Origin: Tetmemena sp. SeJ-2015 | Taxonomy: Eukaryota > Ciliophora > Spirotrichea > Sporadotrichida > Oxytrichidae | Assembly: GCA_027382625.1 (NCBI GenBank) | Contig: JAJKFJ010022592.1 | Span: 62,001-126,000, forward strand | Reading direction: 5' to 3' | DNA length: 64,000 nucleotides | Shown: in pieces, positions 9,360 through 21,715 of the stretch | How the letters are laid out: each line of letters starts with the position of its first letter | Numbering within the stretch: position 1 is the stretch's first letter | The notes under the pieces: model-generated | Seen by the model: the letters and a program-made list of their open reading frames with translations, nothing else | Database searches by the model: none | What the model was told of the DNA's origin: nothing | Program-made: the position numbers and the translations under genes

Positions 9360-12333
9360 TCAATACTTTGAAAAATATTAGTCGTATTGGGAGGTTTAGG
9401 CCCATCCTTTGGAATATCCTGTTTCTTCTAAAAGCCTGTTGTTCTTAAAATTATTTTATACTTTCGAATTCCCAAGGTTGGTACTCTTCTCATTAGTAGT
9501 TTATACTATTATTTTTTTAAAATTCTTTTGTTAAATTGAATTTTTCCTATTTTAAACTCTTTCCTTTGTCACTTAATCTTCATATTGATTATGTTTTGTA
9601 TTAGAATTTTCAGTAGAAGTAATTTTATCTCTCAACTTACTGCTCTGGTCTTATTGATTTTTGAGAATGGGTTTCAGATTTTCAATTAGTGAATAAGGAT
9701 GCGGTTCGTATAGTAGACTTGACCTTTTCCTTTTTGAGTTTTAATTGATTCTCAGTATTTTATTGCTTTGGGTTTGCTTCATCCGTAAGATTCACCTTTA
9801 GATCTAATAGTAAGAGATTTTCAGTCTTATCTTAGTTAAAAAGTCAAAAAAATATAGCTTTTTTGATAAAATTAAATATCTTAATGCAGTTGATTTTCAT
9901 GCTTATTTAAAATTGAGTCTGCTAATTTGGGGTTAGAATTTCTTAAGATTAAGTTTTGCTAATCCTAGACCTAATATTCATAGTTGATTTAGGGTTTAAA
10001 AGTTCTTTTTCGTTAGGTTGCTTAAAATTCTGGCTTTTTAAAAAGATACTTGAAATTGGAGTTACTACTCAGTACAGTTGAAGATTCTAGCGACCTCTTT
10101 ATTGCTGAAGATCTTCTGTTGTCTATCACGAGGTCATCCTTATTAGCAACTCGTCCTTTATTTTAAATGAAATGGCTTAAATATCAAACATTACATTTAT
10201 TAACAAAAGGATCTCTAGCCAAGGTTAGGTCAAGAGATTTATTTACTCTCCTTGGTGATTTATCTAGATCATTTTCTTTTTCTCCATTGAGTTTATCCTT
10301 TTAATTCACTCGCACAGAGTCAATAACGTTTAGAGTGTGTGAAAATTAACTTATACTGTACTAAGAACTAGTATTTGAAGAAGAGTCCTAGTCAAGCTTG
10401 AGATCAAAATTTTATAGCTTACTAGGTCAATTTTAAAGATAGAAATATAAAGATTTAATAATAAATGTCTGTTCTAATATTGGTTTGTTCTCATATGGAT
10501 AGTATTCCTCTTCTTTTGATCTGTATTTACCAGGATTCTATCTTTATCATTCAAATAAAAATCAATGTCTAAATTATTCACCATTATTCCATTAAGTCAA
10601 ATCTATAAAGATAATTATCACTAGTAATAATATGAGCTTTTCTGATTTGAAGCGCCATTTAATTCATCATTACGTGTTCTTCTCTTGTCATATTTATTGA
10701 TTATGATATCTTGACTTAAATCAAACTTCAATCTCTCATTTTAAAACTAATTCAATTCCTCATTTCCCTTCTTTGTCTTTTTATCAGATTGATCGTAATG
10801 AGTATTAGGTATGATATTTTATTTTTCTTAATCTTTATCATTGAGTATAAGCTTTGGAAGTTTCAACTTTGCCCTTGCAGTAGTATTTTCCTCTAAAAGC
10901 TGCTTGACCTTTTGATTTTTAATTTTACTTCTCATCATATTCTGAGCGATTATCTAATTCCATTTATGGTTGGTGATGTTCTAGCCTCGGGTACCACTCA
11001 TAGTAGCTATACTTCCAATTGAGTTAGCTGTCTATCTTTGATTGATGCGCTAATTTAGGCTTACTGCTGCTTATTGATAGGCATTGTAATCAGCATCACC
11101 TAAGCGTTAAGTTTCATTGAGGTGCTTCATTATCACACTTGAAGAAGAGTTTTAGTTCTACTAAAAGTTAGCCACTAAGGGAAGGGGGTAATTGTGAATA
11201 TTTTAACTGAACTTTCTCATTGAGAACATAGTAGCCTTCAGTTATTCTCGTTAATCAAAGATTTAAGTTGATTACGCAAGCTCATCGACTCTTCCAACTC
11301 TGAAATCAAAGAGTTCAATTTCTTTTTCTAGACAAAATGAGCCTAATTCAAAGGATTTTATTGTCTATTGATAGTCATAACATTTTACTATTTTTGGGTC
11401 TTGTTTGCTAAAATTATGGACCCTTTTGGGGAGCTGATCACTAGAGGTCTTTATTCTGGCTGAGTTAAAATTATCTCTCCTGAAGCTATGGACACACTCT
11501 AAGCCTTTCTGTGAGCCATCAGTAAAGTTCCTTGCCTTAAGGCTGCTTAATTCTCAATTGCTGCCTAAGAATTATGGCGCTAATGTTAATTTTAATATTT
11601 TAAGATACCATTTATATGTTAGTTTTTGCTTTAAGAGGAAGCGTCGAGTGGCTAAGTTTGAATAATTGTCTGAATGTAGGGAATAAAATCGCCACTAGCA
11701 TTAAAGTAATAGGGTTTTATACTTTCGTAACGCCTTACTTAATTGCTAGATTATTAAAACCCATACGTATTCTATCTGGTATCCTCATTTAAAAATGTTT
11801 CAATCGGATTAATAGCTGATTAAAGAGATTCTCATCAACTCACTTCAGACTTTAAAATAAGATTGTAATAAATATTCTTCTTTATTTAAATTAATGTATC
11901 AGACTATTTTAGTTTCCTAATACTTTAGATTTTTCAGTTTCTATATTGGCATATTCCTCTTCTGCATCCTTATATGTGCTATTATAGATTCTCTAATTTT
12001 ATTTTTCTAGAGCTATGCTACGATAAGCAGTGCTTTAGACTTATTTTCATTGATTTTTAAATTCTAGCTTTTTTCTCTAAGCGTGAAGTTTCAACTGATT
12101 TGATATTCTTTTGCGATAATTATCCCCTTTCTGATTTAGCTCTTTTGATCTTTAGTTTCTTTGTGTGTTAATCTTGCTTTTAAATATGTTTCCTCCCTCC
12201 CTGTTGAATATTAGCTATTCTATTTATGAGCTAGTAGCTCGTTTTTAAGATTTCAAGTTTTCTTTTGCAAAGCTGGAACAGGACTGAATGACTGGATAGG
12301 CTGTTGTCTGTTTTAGAAGTTTTACTAATCCAT
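9360..12333 (-). CDS. Large unknown protein, Lys/Asn/Gln/Ser-rich
   Basis: Minus-strand coding from an ATG at 12333 (MDQQNFQNRQQPIQSFSP) to a TGA at 9360-9362 (end SQYDQYFSKY). Long blocks are open with TAA/TAG as Gln, notably about 10780-11560. That block contains KSFELGSFCLEKEIELFDF, then MFSMRKFSQ and RSKIKNQKVKQLLEEN. No domain was recognised; parts look helical. In-frame TGAs and AT-rich inserts interrupt it, for example about 9840-9890 and 10165-10200, as expected for IESs; I did not solve their pointers. The plus strand here is T-rich and has no gene. Its 5' end faces the next plus-strand gene across about 580 bp of AT-rich DNA. Confidence 0.55.
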
Positions 12334-12917
12334 ATTTTATTGCAATTAAAATCATCGCACCAATTCAGCCATAATTTAGGATGCAGATATTTAAAAATAA
12401 GAGTAAAAATGTTCGTTGGAGAGGAGAGGGTTAGAAAATTAATATTTGAAAGTTAAATATAAATAGTCATCTTAGCATTTCTCATAAGTAGAACTTTGGC
12501 ATTCTAATTTTTTAAAACCCTTTTCAAGATCTTGAGGGAAAATCTGCGTTTTTCTTTTTAAAAGTGATTAAAAAATTAAAATTTAATAACTCCTCAAACA
12601 AGAATGACAATCATATTTACTTTGGTATGTAATTTTATATGAAAAAGTTTTCTCTTATTGAGTTAGATACAATAATTCAAATATAATGTTGCCCAAAAAT
12701 AAACTTTTCTTTCCCTATTTATGATGATATTTGTTTGAAAGTTAAATTTCTAAAATAAAAAGAGAGGCATACTCACTCTAAACCGACTCTTTCAAATATC
12801 AAACCATTTCAAAATTCAAAAATATATTGAGACTCAACGAAAGTAAGTAATTTTTCTAGTCTGACTCCCTCTAAATAATTATCGCAATCTAATTCTCAAG
12901 CTATAGAGGATTTGAAA
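12334..12917. other. AT-rich divergent intergenic region
   Basis: Lies between a minus-strand start at 12333 and a plus-strand start at 12918. No domain-bearing frame seen. A stretch near 12780-12850 has some coding-like composition and could be part of an earlier exon of the downstream gene. Confidence 0.4.
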
Positions 12918-13640
12918 TGTCAACTATTAATTAGCACTACTCTGAATAGTAATCAGTTGTTAAGGAAAATCAAAATTTGGCAAACTTTCCATCAAATTAC
13001 ATTATTCAAAATCACAATGAGCTTATTATATTGTTTTGAGAAGCAAGGAGCCCCTCTGCTTTAATTAAAGAGACCCCAGACAACCTCAGCAATCGCCTAA
13101 TTCTCCCACCTGAATAGAGATCCCAGTTAGTTATCTCATTAGAGCAGTAATCCATAAATAAACCAAACATTCAACGCGGCAGAAGCATAGAACACAAAAG
13201 CAGGCATAGGGGCAGCACAGGCAATCAATCTTATGAATTAATCACTGCTAGATTCAAGCAAGAACATAGCCACGCCTCAATTAAACTAAGACAGTCAAAT
13301 TTATTAGCAAACTTAGAGGTAAAACAGAACCACCAAGCATTAGCGAGAGTAAAAAAAGGAATTTAAATTTTTATAGAAGAGTAATCTGGAAATGAGGAAG
13401 TTTTCAGGGAAATTTAGAATCAAATTCCTTCCAATAATCATGAATTTTATGGAAATAAGAGTAAACTTATTTAACTATGAGGGTTTGAGAGTTGGGGGCA
13501 GCAGAGAAAACTCTTAAATGGTATAAGGGCATTAAACTCTCAGTAGTTGATAGTAGAGATAGATATAAACAGCTGCAAGACAGGCTCAAAATATAATTTA
13601 AAATCTATTTAATCAAATAATTAGCTATAAACTTAAGGAT
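12918..13640 (+). CDS. Unknown protein blocks (possible N-terminal part of the following gene)
   Basis: An ATG at 12918 gives MSTINQHYSEQQSVVKEN, then after an interruption near 13030 a frame with SPSALIKETPDNLSNRLIL and a basic, Arg/Ser/His-rich stretch IEHKSRHRGSTGNQSYELI. Coding character fades after about 13640. No family is recognised. It could be a free-standing gene or the first MDSs of the coiled-coil gene ending at 18721. The 900-bp AT-rich gap that follows leaves this open. Confidence 0.4.
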
Positions 13641-14559
13641 TACATTAGAAATAGTCCAATTAATTTTTCAAAATAAATAATTTACTAACAAATAAAAGAA
13701 CCTACCAATTTTTAATTTATTGTGAGAGAAAACTCAACAACCTGCTTTTAATAAAGAGACAAGCTTAAATTTTATTAATTTAAATCATGATTTTATAATA
13801 AATAAATTGCAAAATAATATGTAAATTCTAGCCTTCTCTTATAAATTTAAGCAAAGATTAATTTTAATTAATTTGTCAACCATAATTTACAAAATAATTC
13901 AACATATTAGCACTCGTAAAAAGAGTCTAATTTGGAAACTGTCACAATTCAAAAAGCTTTTAAAAATGTATTTTAATAAATATATTTGCTTTTAGAACAA
14001 TAGATCAACATGAGACTGCCTCTATTATTTCTTATTTTTTAATAATGACTAGATAAAATTAGAATCATAATCAATAAATGACAAGTCTTTCACCATCCCG
14101 ATAACAGTCAAATATTCTACAATCTCATGAATAATATTTATTTATTTTAAGAAGCCCCTTCTAGGATATAATAATTAAATTAACTGTCCATAATGAAAGA
14201 GAATTAGAAAATGACAAATAGTCAAGAGAATATAAGAAGTTGAAAAATTATTCTTCTTATTTATCGAAAATTTATTAGTAATTATAATATTCATGAATAA
14301 TTATCCCATTACTCAAAAAATAATAGTTTTATGAGAATGATAGGATAATTCTGTTTATAAAATTCTTAAATTAATAGGATGAATTAAGGTGAAATATTTA
14401 AGTGGATCATTTTTCTTTCAAGAGCAAAATGGATAAATGCACCTGACTCATTTGATATTCAATTCGCTAGAAAGAGTAAGAAAAGTTTTTCCCCTTGTTT
14501 GAATTTATGATCTTTAAAATTTTATTTCTTGTCAGATAAATAATATAATTAATTTTCGA
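13641..14559. other. AT-rich non-coding stretch
   Basis: About 900 bp of very AT-rich DNA with frequent in-frame TGA in all plus frames and no recognisable protein. It may be an intergenic spacer or a long germline-limited segment. Confidence 0.45.
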
Positions 14560-15139
14560 AGCATCAAACGAATACAGGTACTTCTCAACCATCGCAACTA
14601 TACTATGTAACTGGCCATTATAACGATTTATTTAATTATGAAAATTTGTAAAGCCAAGGAAAAGATTGTAACCTAAATAAAAGCGTTTTAAGCAGTTAGA
14701 CTGATCTAAGCAATAACTTAGGATCTTTTAGCTCAAGTCAAATGTAAGACTGCAAATAAGCTAAAAACTAGCTTGGCAAAGCACCACTAATAAAAGATAG
14801 AGAGTACTCAGCAACAAAAGGCAGAATAAGATTCGCTTGCTTCATCTCATAGCTCTCTCATTTTTAAGGAGAAGTAGACATCGGCTTTAAGCGAGTGAGC
14901 CATCAACTGCGCCAAATACACACAAGTCAAACTTTGGTTACTCAACTCTGGAAGGCATGCAACAGAATCAGGATTCCGCAAGCACGCCCTCAATTAATAC
15001 TTAAAATAACAGTCCATGAAGTCAGTATATAGATACCTCACTCCATCAATCTAATCGTCTAGTGCTCACATAACGACATTAAGTATGAAACTTAGAAGAG
15101 GAGGAAAATAAACCAAGCAACTGGCAAAGTAGATTTTTC
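14560..15139 (+). CDS. Unknown protein blocks, Ser/Gln/Asn-rich
   Basis: Open plus-strand blocks with Gln-rich, polar composition: QPSQLYYVTGHYNDLFNYEN, then SSQTDLSNNLGSFSSSQM, and in another frame EPSTAPNTHKSNFGYSTLEG and NQDSASTPSINTQNNSP. The frame changes between blocks imply unresolved IESs or introns. No start codon or stop is assigned. Adjacent to the C2-like and coiled-coil segment downstream and probably part of the same gene. Confidence 0.4.
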
Positions 15140-18100
15140 AGATTAAGAAGTATATCTAGTTATTGATTTAATTACGATATTTAAAAATGAAGTGGTCGTC
15201 AATTTATTAAGCAGTTCCTCAAAAGATTAAGTTTCAAAATCTTCGGCTCAACCTCAAACTTCATCAAACTTAAGGGATAACTAAACAGTGAGTGTGAAGC
15301 TTCTTGCAGTTAGTGATACTAAATCAAAGCTCATAGGACTCTTCTAATACAAATTCAATTTGAAAAATTACTCCTAAGTTTCGTCTTAAAGATTCGGATT
15401 CGATAAGTGCATCGACAAATAAGCTTTTCTAATCCTAAGTTCAACTCTTGAAGGCAACTATGAAGATATCAAGGAAATTATTATGATATTCATTCATTCT
15501 AATTTAAAATGAGCCAGTCGAATAAAAATAGTAACTAGCTAGTTAGCTCTTCAGTTTAACTACAAGAGCTGCAGAGCATGTTTAATGAAAGTGGAGTAGG
15601 AAAGCAGCAGTTAGTGATGATAAACTAAAGAACTTTGAGCAATAATAACGTCCACTCTGTGCAATTGTCTGAAGAATTCAAACCCCCAAGCAGCAGAAAT
15701 GAAAGATAGAACAGTCTACCAGCCTAGTAAAATATTCTAACCACAAAGTCTTACATTCAGGTATATTAAGAAATTATTCTCTTAAATGTCTTACTCAGCC
15801 ATTGAAAATAACAAGTCTCTGTAGTAAACTTAAGCATTATAACTGAGAGGAGTCCCAAGATACTAAGGTGGTTCTAATCTTCATACTCCGCTTCCAGACA
15901 GACATTCTTCAGCTAGTGAATTTTTCATGAGTGCGGTCAAGCTGAATTAAAACTTTACATTTTTATTTAATAATAGTATTTTTACTGTTAAATGGCAGAT
16001 CTGGGATGATAAGACTTGGAAATCATGCCCCTAATTAAAGCTAATTGAGAGTAAATGATTCTTGCTCTATAGACAGAGATGGATTCGGTGGAATAGATGA
16101 GGATGAATGTAATCTTATCAATAATTAAAATATTTCATAAAATTTACTTGAATATCATAGCTGCTTTTATTGTTAACTAAATATATTTTTTATTTTTAAT
16201 AACACCGATTTTGAGGAAGGTAAATCTAAGGATATAGTTACAGCCAGAGCGACTCCTATTAAGTCGAATGCTCTTGCTCGAAAGAATCTTTCTAATAAAA
16301 ATTTAACTTCTTAAAATTAATTTTCAACTGCAAGAAAGCTATCTCACAATTTATAATCGCCTAATCTGCATCTGAGAGCAAATGGAGCTGTGAGTAATTT
16401 CCAAGGAGCCGCCGTGACACAGTCTACCTCAAAGGCTGGTGAAGTGTATATGCAGATCTTAAATGGAGCAGTAGGATTGGGTTAGAAGCTAATGAGTTAG
16501 ACTTACAACCTCGCAGGCTAGGGCAATCCCGGCTAAGAAGCATCATTTGCAAGCAACTCAAATAATTAGAGCAACCTTCTAATTATTCATTAAATACGAT
16601 ATACATATTTGAGCAAGTTACAAATGAAACAGAGAAGTACTTTTGAAACAAGAGACGAACAGTTTGTGATCCCACCAGCTCCTATTGCTCGAAAACACAA
16701 CTCTGTTGTGTGCGGAGAAAATAGAGATCAATGCAACGATAAAACTTTTGAAGAGTACCGTACAGAGGGATAAATTGATTAGGATGCTATGGTAACTGAG
16801 AGAAGAGATAACTCGAGTGTTTATAATGAAACTGCAAATAGTGCTGCCTAAGCTCCGGGTCTATAAACTAGTATGTAAGCATATACCGCAGCTCAAGCGC
16901 AACTAATGCAGAACTAGCAGTAATAGAGCTGCACTAGCTCTGTGTCAAGAGCCAGTAACATAAGCGGCCATCCTATCGTATTTCTCAGATAGACACCGGT
17001 TAAAAACAATCGTCAAGTTCTCAAGATGAATAAATAATAGCACCAGCAGAAGTCTAATAGCATTGGAAGCAACTTCCTCTTCAGTAATGTTCTTGGGGGA
17101 AAGATGGGAGGAAATGAGGAATCAAATAGAGATCCAAACTAGCAGAAACATTAGCTAATTTTTATGTTTAATAATATAAACCTCCTTAAACTCCAAGTTC
17201 CTTTTAGTAGATTTGTGAGAGCATCTATTCTTTAAGATTAGGAGGCTTGCAGTTCACTAGCGAGTCTCGTGCAACTAGAGATTTGGATATAAATGATAAG
17301 AAGACGCATCAATTTATACAAAATTGTTAAACTTTTATAGCAAAGGGAAAAAGGAGGAGATACTGAAGATTAAAGCAGGAAGTTAGAAGAAATGGAGAGA
17401 AAGTTAGCTCTTTAGGATTCTCAAATGAGTCAGCTTAAATTATTTGACTCTCTAAATTAACTCCTCATTTTATAAACTTCAATCTGAGATGTAATTACTG
17501 AGATAAGAAAAGAATTTTCTATAAGAGCGTGAACAGCAATAGAGGGAAGAGACTTTGAAGTAATTAAGAATCGAATAAGACCGAGCTCAGATGTGCTTGA
17601 GATAAAAGGAGCAAGTAGAACAAGATTACATCGTTCTTTAATAGCAAATGGACCAACAGAGAATTAGACATGCCTAAGAATAAAATAGCTTGAACAATCA
17701 GAAATTTGCACATTTAAATTCAAACTTTCTATAATTGATGAACAATCAACTTCATTCTAATAACTCTGTACAAATGAAGACTCTAAACGCACAGATCTTA
17801 GTTTTATAACAGCAAAATGAACAATTGCTAAGTTAAAACGATGACTATCAAATAAAGTTCAATAGACAGAAGTAAATCTCTGACCTCTTCGAGTAGAAAT
17901 ACTAGCAAGCCATGGATGAAATAGAATCCCTTAAGTTATAAACCCAGCAAGCACACCGCGCTACTTCTCAAAAGCAAGATGATTTTGAACTGATAAGCAG
18001 ATAGCGAGATGAGCTGCGACTGAGACAAGAACAGCATGACAAGGAGATGGAATCTCTGAGAGATGATTAGAGCAGAAAGCGCAGGGAACTTCAAAAATAG

Positions 18101-18721
18101 GTAGACTATCTAGTTCAAGAATAGAACACTAGAGAATTAGAGCTCAGTGATGCAAGAGAAAAATTGAAAAAGAGAGAGGATGAAGTAAGAGAGTTGAAAT
18201 AAAGCCTCAACTCTCAGCTCAAGGCAGTCAGTGATTCTTACTTCCAATAAATTGAAGATCTCTAAAAGGAGAAAGACATCATAGAAACCTAGAGGAATGA
18301 ATTAGAGAAAAGAGTTAAGGAGGAAACTTAAAAGAGGAAACTAGCTTAGGAAGAAAAGCAAGATTTGCAAGAGAGATATGACAGATAGAGAGAGATGATG
18401 AAGGATAACTCTAAAGAGCTGATTGACATATAATCTCAATTAGCAAATTTAGAGGAGCGCCTGGTTATGACTGAGTAGTAATTAATTCAAGCTAAGGCTG
18501 CTTGGGCAGAGTGCGAACATGAAAAGGCGTAGTTATATAATGAGTGCCAAGAACTCCTGGAAAGATTGTAAGACTATGAAGAGGTTGGATAATCCTCTCG
18601 AGAGTAGTCTGCTAAGAAAGGAGATATAATTTTGCAAGAAATGAGAAAAGATCAAAATAATTAAAGAGACAGAAGACAGTCTAGTGTTGCAACTACCAAA
18701 ACAGGAAGTTCAACAAATTGA
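15140..18721 (+). CDS. Long coiled-coil protein, possible N-terminal C2-like domain
   Basis: The first block (about 15190-15480) reads VSVKLLAVSDTKSKLIGLFQ, then KFNLKNYSQVSSQRFGFDKC. This resembles the N-terminal C2-type domain found ahead of coiled coils in EEIG1/EHBP1-like proteins; I hold that loosely. An ATG at 15509 (MSQSNKNSNQLVSSSVQLQE) overlaps the TGA of the previous frame, so either a second gene starts there or an IES joins the frames. After polar Ser/Asn-rich blocks, 17340-18600 encodes a long heptad-rich coiled coil (DELRLRQEQHDKEMESL, KRVKEETQKRKLAQEEKQ), consistent with a cytoskeletal or basal-body scaffold. It ends TTKTGSSTN then TGA at 18719-18721. An intron-like GTATAT...TCAG lies near 15760-15800, and AT-rich inserts near 15950-15990 and 16120-16200. 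Confidence 0.55.
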
Positions 18722-19126
18722 AATTAAATATTACTTGAATAATTTATGCAGTTTAAAATTTTCGATATTAGAGATTTTGCAGTGCAAGATAGATTAAGTT
18801 ATTTACAATTTTCTCTTTGTTAAAGTTTATATAAGAAAGGGAGACCCAATTTTATTATGATTTAAGGACTTTTGTAAGGATATTGCCACTTTGAAATAAA
18901 AACGATATCAATAAAGACTTTTTACAATATTTTCAATTACAATTTAATCCTTTTAAAATACTTCTTTTCTTAAATAGCTTTCAATAATTTTTATTTTGCA
19001 TGTATTAAAATTTGAACTCAGGATGAGTTGATTTAATAAGATTTAAAGTTAGGTTAGAGTAAGTAATTATAAGTTAACAAAAGGCCACTAATTAATTTAA
19101 ACCCATTATTAAAAGCTATAATAAAC

Positions 19127-20784
19127 ATGGTAGAGAGTGTTTAGAGTCCTATAGATTGGCCAGCAAAGGCGATATCCTACAAGCTCGTTATCCCCATTGG
19201 TATGGGTTCATTCGGTCTCGTTTGGAAAGCAGAAGTGATCAAGCCTGAATTCTAAAATAGGAGCGTCGCAATTAAAATCATTGACCTGGAACAATTCTAG
19301 GATAACAGCATTGACGAAATCAGAAAGGAAATCAGCATTATGAGTACGTGCCTGCATAAAAATGTTGTGAGCTGCTATGTGTCGTTCATCGAGGGATCTG
19401 ACTTGTGGCTCGTCATGCCCATAAACTTTTATAAGTCTATTTTAGATGATAAGAATATCTAAATGTAGGAAAATAATTTTTCAATTGATAATGAATGAAT
19501 AATTATAAAGTATACTAAGTGCAGGATCGTGTAGTGATATATTGAAATGCAACTACCCTCAAGGAATAAAGGATGAGGCAGTAATTGCGACAATTTTGAG
19601 AGAGACTATGCTCGGACTGCAGTATTTCCACGAAAATAGACAAATCCACAGAGACATTAAAGCTGGTAACATACTACTAGATATGGACGGAAATTAATAC
19701 AGTCAATGAGAGTTTATTAAATGTGTTCATATCTGACTTCGGGGTGTCAGCATCTCTAAAGAAGGGACAGAAAAGAAAGACATTTGTAGGTTCTCCATGC
19801 TGGATGGCTCCCGAAGTGATGGAGCAAACTGGCCACGACTTCGCTGCAGATATATGGTCACTCGGAATAACAGCAATTGAATTGGCTTATGGAGAGGCAC
19901 CCTATCAATAACTACCAGCTATGAATAATAATTATATCACACATTAAAAAATACACTTTTTAATCATTGTATGAAGGTAATTCTGTAAATCATGAATAAC
20001 GCACCACCAACTCTGAATAGAAATGATAGATGGGACTAGTGCTTCTAGGACTTCGTGAGTGATTGTCTGCAGAAAGACCCATCTAATAGGCCCTCCATAG
20101 ATTAAATCTTCAAGACACACAAAAAGTTTACTACTATCTCTTCTATTAAATTTGTTAGTTCTTCTAGAAGGCGAGAAACGCAGAATATTTAAGACAGAAC
20201 TTTTTAATGGACTTGCCTGAGGTATACCATCGCAAGGACTCATCTCTGATTTACCAGGCAGAAGATTATCTATCTTAAAAAGTAAAGCAGAAGGTGAAAA
20301 GAGTGGAGGCTGATATGAAAAACCCTATTTAGTGGGATCTAGAAAGTGGGGATCACTCAGCAGCAGTCTCAAAGGCAAAGGGTAAATAAACAAGCAATAA
20401 AAGAGACCAAGAATAGGTACCTATTAGCTCAAAGGCATAAGCTAAGCAATTAATTTTATCTTTATTATATAACTTTTCAATAACCATAACCACAAGTATT
20501 AGAAGGAGGCCATCAAGTTAATATTGGCATAATTTAATTTAAACTTTGATAAATAAATAGCTCAAAGTTTACAAATTAAACAGGTTACGGTATTATTTCT
20601 GAGGCTTATTAAGAAATATAATAATTAATGAAAGCTGTAACTAAGAAAATTAATACTTGCTTTATGTTGAATTTAAAAGTGCACTCTATTTATAATAAAT
20701 TTAGTGAATAATATTAGTAAAAACTAGGCAAGGAAAGGTGATACAGATGACTTATTCGATGATTTGGGAGAGGAAGAGTATTGA
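19127..20784 (+). CDS. STE20-family Ser/Thr kinase, OSR1/SPAK-like
   Basis: Starts [20 protein letters not shown]. Kinase motifs appear in order: Gly-rich loop [12 protein letters not shown], Lys in [10 protein letters not shown], catalytic loop [19 protein letters not shown] segment [11 protein letters not shown], and [24 protein letters not shown] and the region around KDPSNRP place it in the STE20 group. The whole layout resembles OSR1/SPAK/Fray kinases, which in animals act under WNK in ion and volume control. The C-terminal tail is basic and then acidic ([18 protein letters not shown] at 20782-20784). I did not see a clear second conserved domain. Four IESs interrupt the kinase domain, one between the catalytic-loop Asn region and the DFG motif, so the germline copy cannot encode an active enzyme. 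The tail between about 20440 and 20725 contains further unresolved inserts. Confidence 0.85.
19421..19511. other. IES, 91 bp, pointer ATA
   Basis: ATA at 19421-19423 and 19512-19514. Removal joins DLWLVMPI to [11 protein letters not shown], the hinge of the kinase. The insert contains TGA stops. Confidence 0.8.
19691..19718. other. IES, 28 bp, pointer AAAT
   Basis: AAAT at 19691-19694 and 19719-19722. Removal restores [18 protein letters not shown], the strand leading into the DFG motif. Confidence 0.9.
19920..19969. other. IES, 50 bp, pointer TATGAA
   Basis: TATGAA at 19920-19925 and 19970-19975. Removal gives [20 protein letters not shown], as expected in STE20 kinases. Confidence 0.9.
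20125..20156. other. IES, 32 bp, pointer AGTT
   Basis: AGTT at 20125-20128 and 20157-20160. Removal joins FKTHKKF to [14 protein letters not shown] in frame at the end of the kinase domain. Confidence 0.85.
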
Positions 20785-21108
20785 AGAGTCAGCTCGCATT
20801 CTGTAGTACAATATATGAAATAGCCACACTTCTTATTAATTGACTATGGACGCACGCATTAATATTTAAAGTGCCGGAAACTAATTAGTATCATCAATTG
20901 TTTTAAATATTAATCCACACTCGATTCTTTCATGGATGTGCTTATTTTATTTCACCATGGTTAAAGACAAACAAAAAAGGGATGTTTTATCTATAAATAT
21001 GAATAGGTAAACACCGATAGATAAAAATAGGCGAGCTATCCTGAGTTCTATCTCATATTTTTATAATGTGAATGCTTTAATATAAATCAGCTTTTTAAAA
21101 GAGACTGC
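20785..21108. other. Convergent intergenic region
   Basis: Between two converging genes. AT-rich, no gene or structural RNA seen. Confidence 0.5.
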
Positions 21109-21566
21109 TCAAAGCATTGTGAAGTCATTAACGAAATAGTATTTGCATTTCCCATAAGTATCAGAGCCGTCATTCAAAAGAATTATCCCGTACCAGCCCC
21201 AAGTTAGGCACATAAAATCTATTAGATTCCAGAACAAGAAATTTTTCAAGTTTTCAAAGTATGTTGCAGTTGTCAAATTCTCTTGGACCTTTAAGCTCTT
21301 GGGAAGTTTAGAATTAAAATTCTCTTTTATAGTACTTATTAAAGATAGATTTGGTAAGTTGAATCTCAAAAAATATTTGAAATCTAATTAATTTGAATCC
21401 ATTAGTTTTGCTCTTTAGTTGTTAATTTGATGGGCTACTTGTATGCATTTCCTCTGAGAATATTCCTTTTGGGAAGAGAAATAGCAATAAGGATTAGGAT
21501 TGTTATTGCTTTGAGCTATTACCTTTTCATTATTTAATTATAATAATTCTGATCATCTCTGGTCAT
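21109..21566 (-). CDS. Unknown protein, about 140 residues
   Basis: Ends at a TGA at 21109-21111. The C-terminal frame is clearly protein-like: STIKENFNSKLPKSLKVQ, NLKNFLFWNLIDFMCLTWGW and NDGSDTYGKCKYYFVNDF. Upstream the frame reads SNNNPNPYCYFSSQKEYSQR. The ATG at 21566 (MTRDDQNYYNQ) is in another frame, so an IES or intron of about 20-60 bp should lie near 21500; boundaries were not solved. No family recognised. A short hydrophobic run rich in Trp and Phe could be a membrane-associated helix. Confidence 0.45.
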
Positions 21567-21715
21567 AGCTTTATTTAACTTAATTCAATTATTTATCCAG
21601 TATAGATACATGAAATTACACAGTCCCTGAGAATAGAGATATATTGAATGATCAAGAAATCTTAATAAATCTTTAAGGCGGTGAATTTTTTTTTCCTTTA
21701 AAAAAAAAATTAGCA

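Noticed and set aside
19421..19969. Explaining the kinase inserts as spliceosomal introns
   Set aside because: The inserts have no GT start or AG end at frame-restoring positions but do have direct repeats that restore the frame and the consensus.
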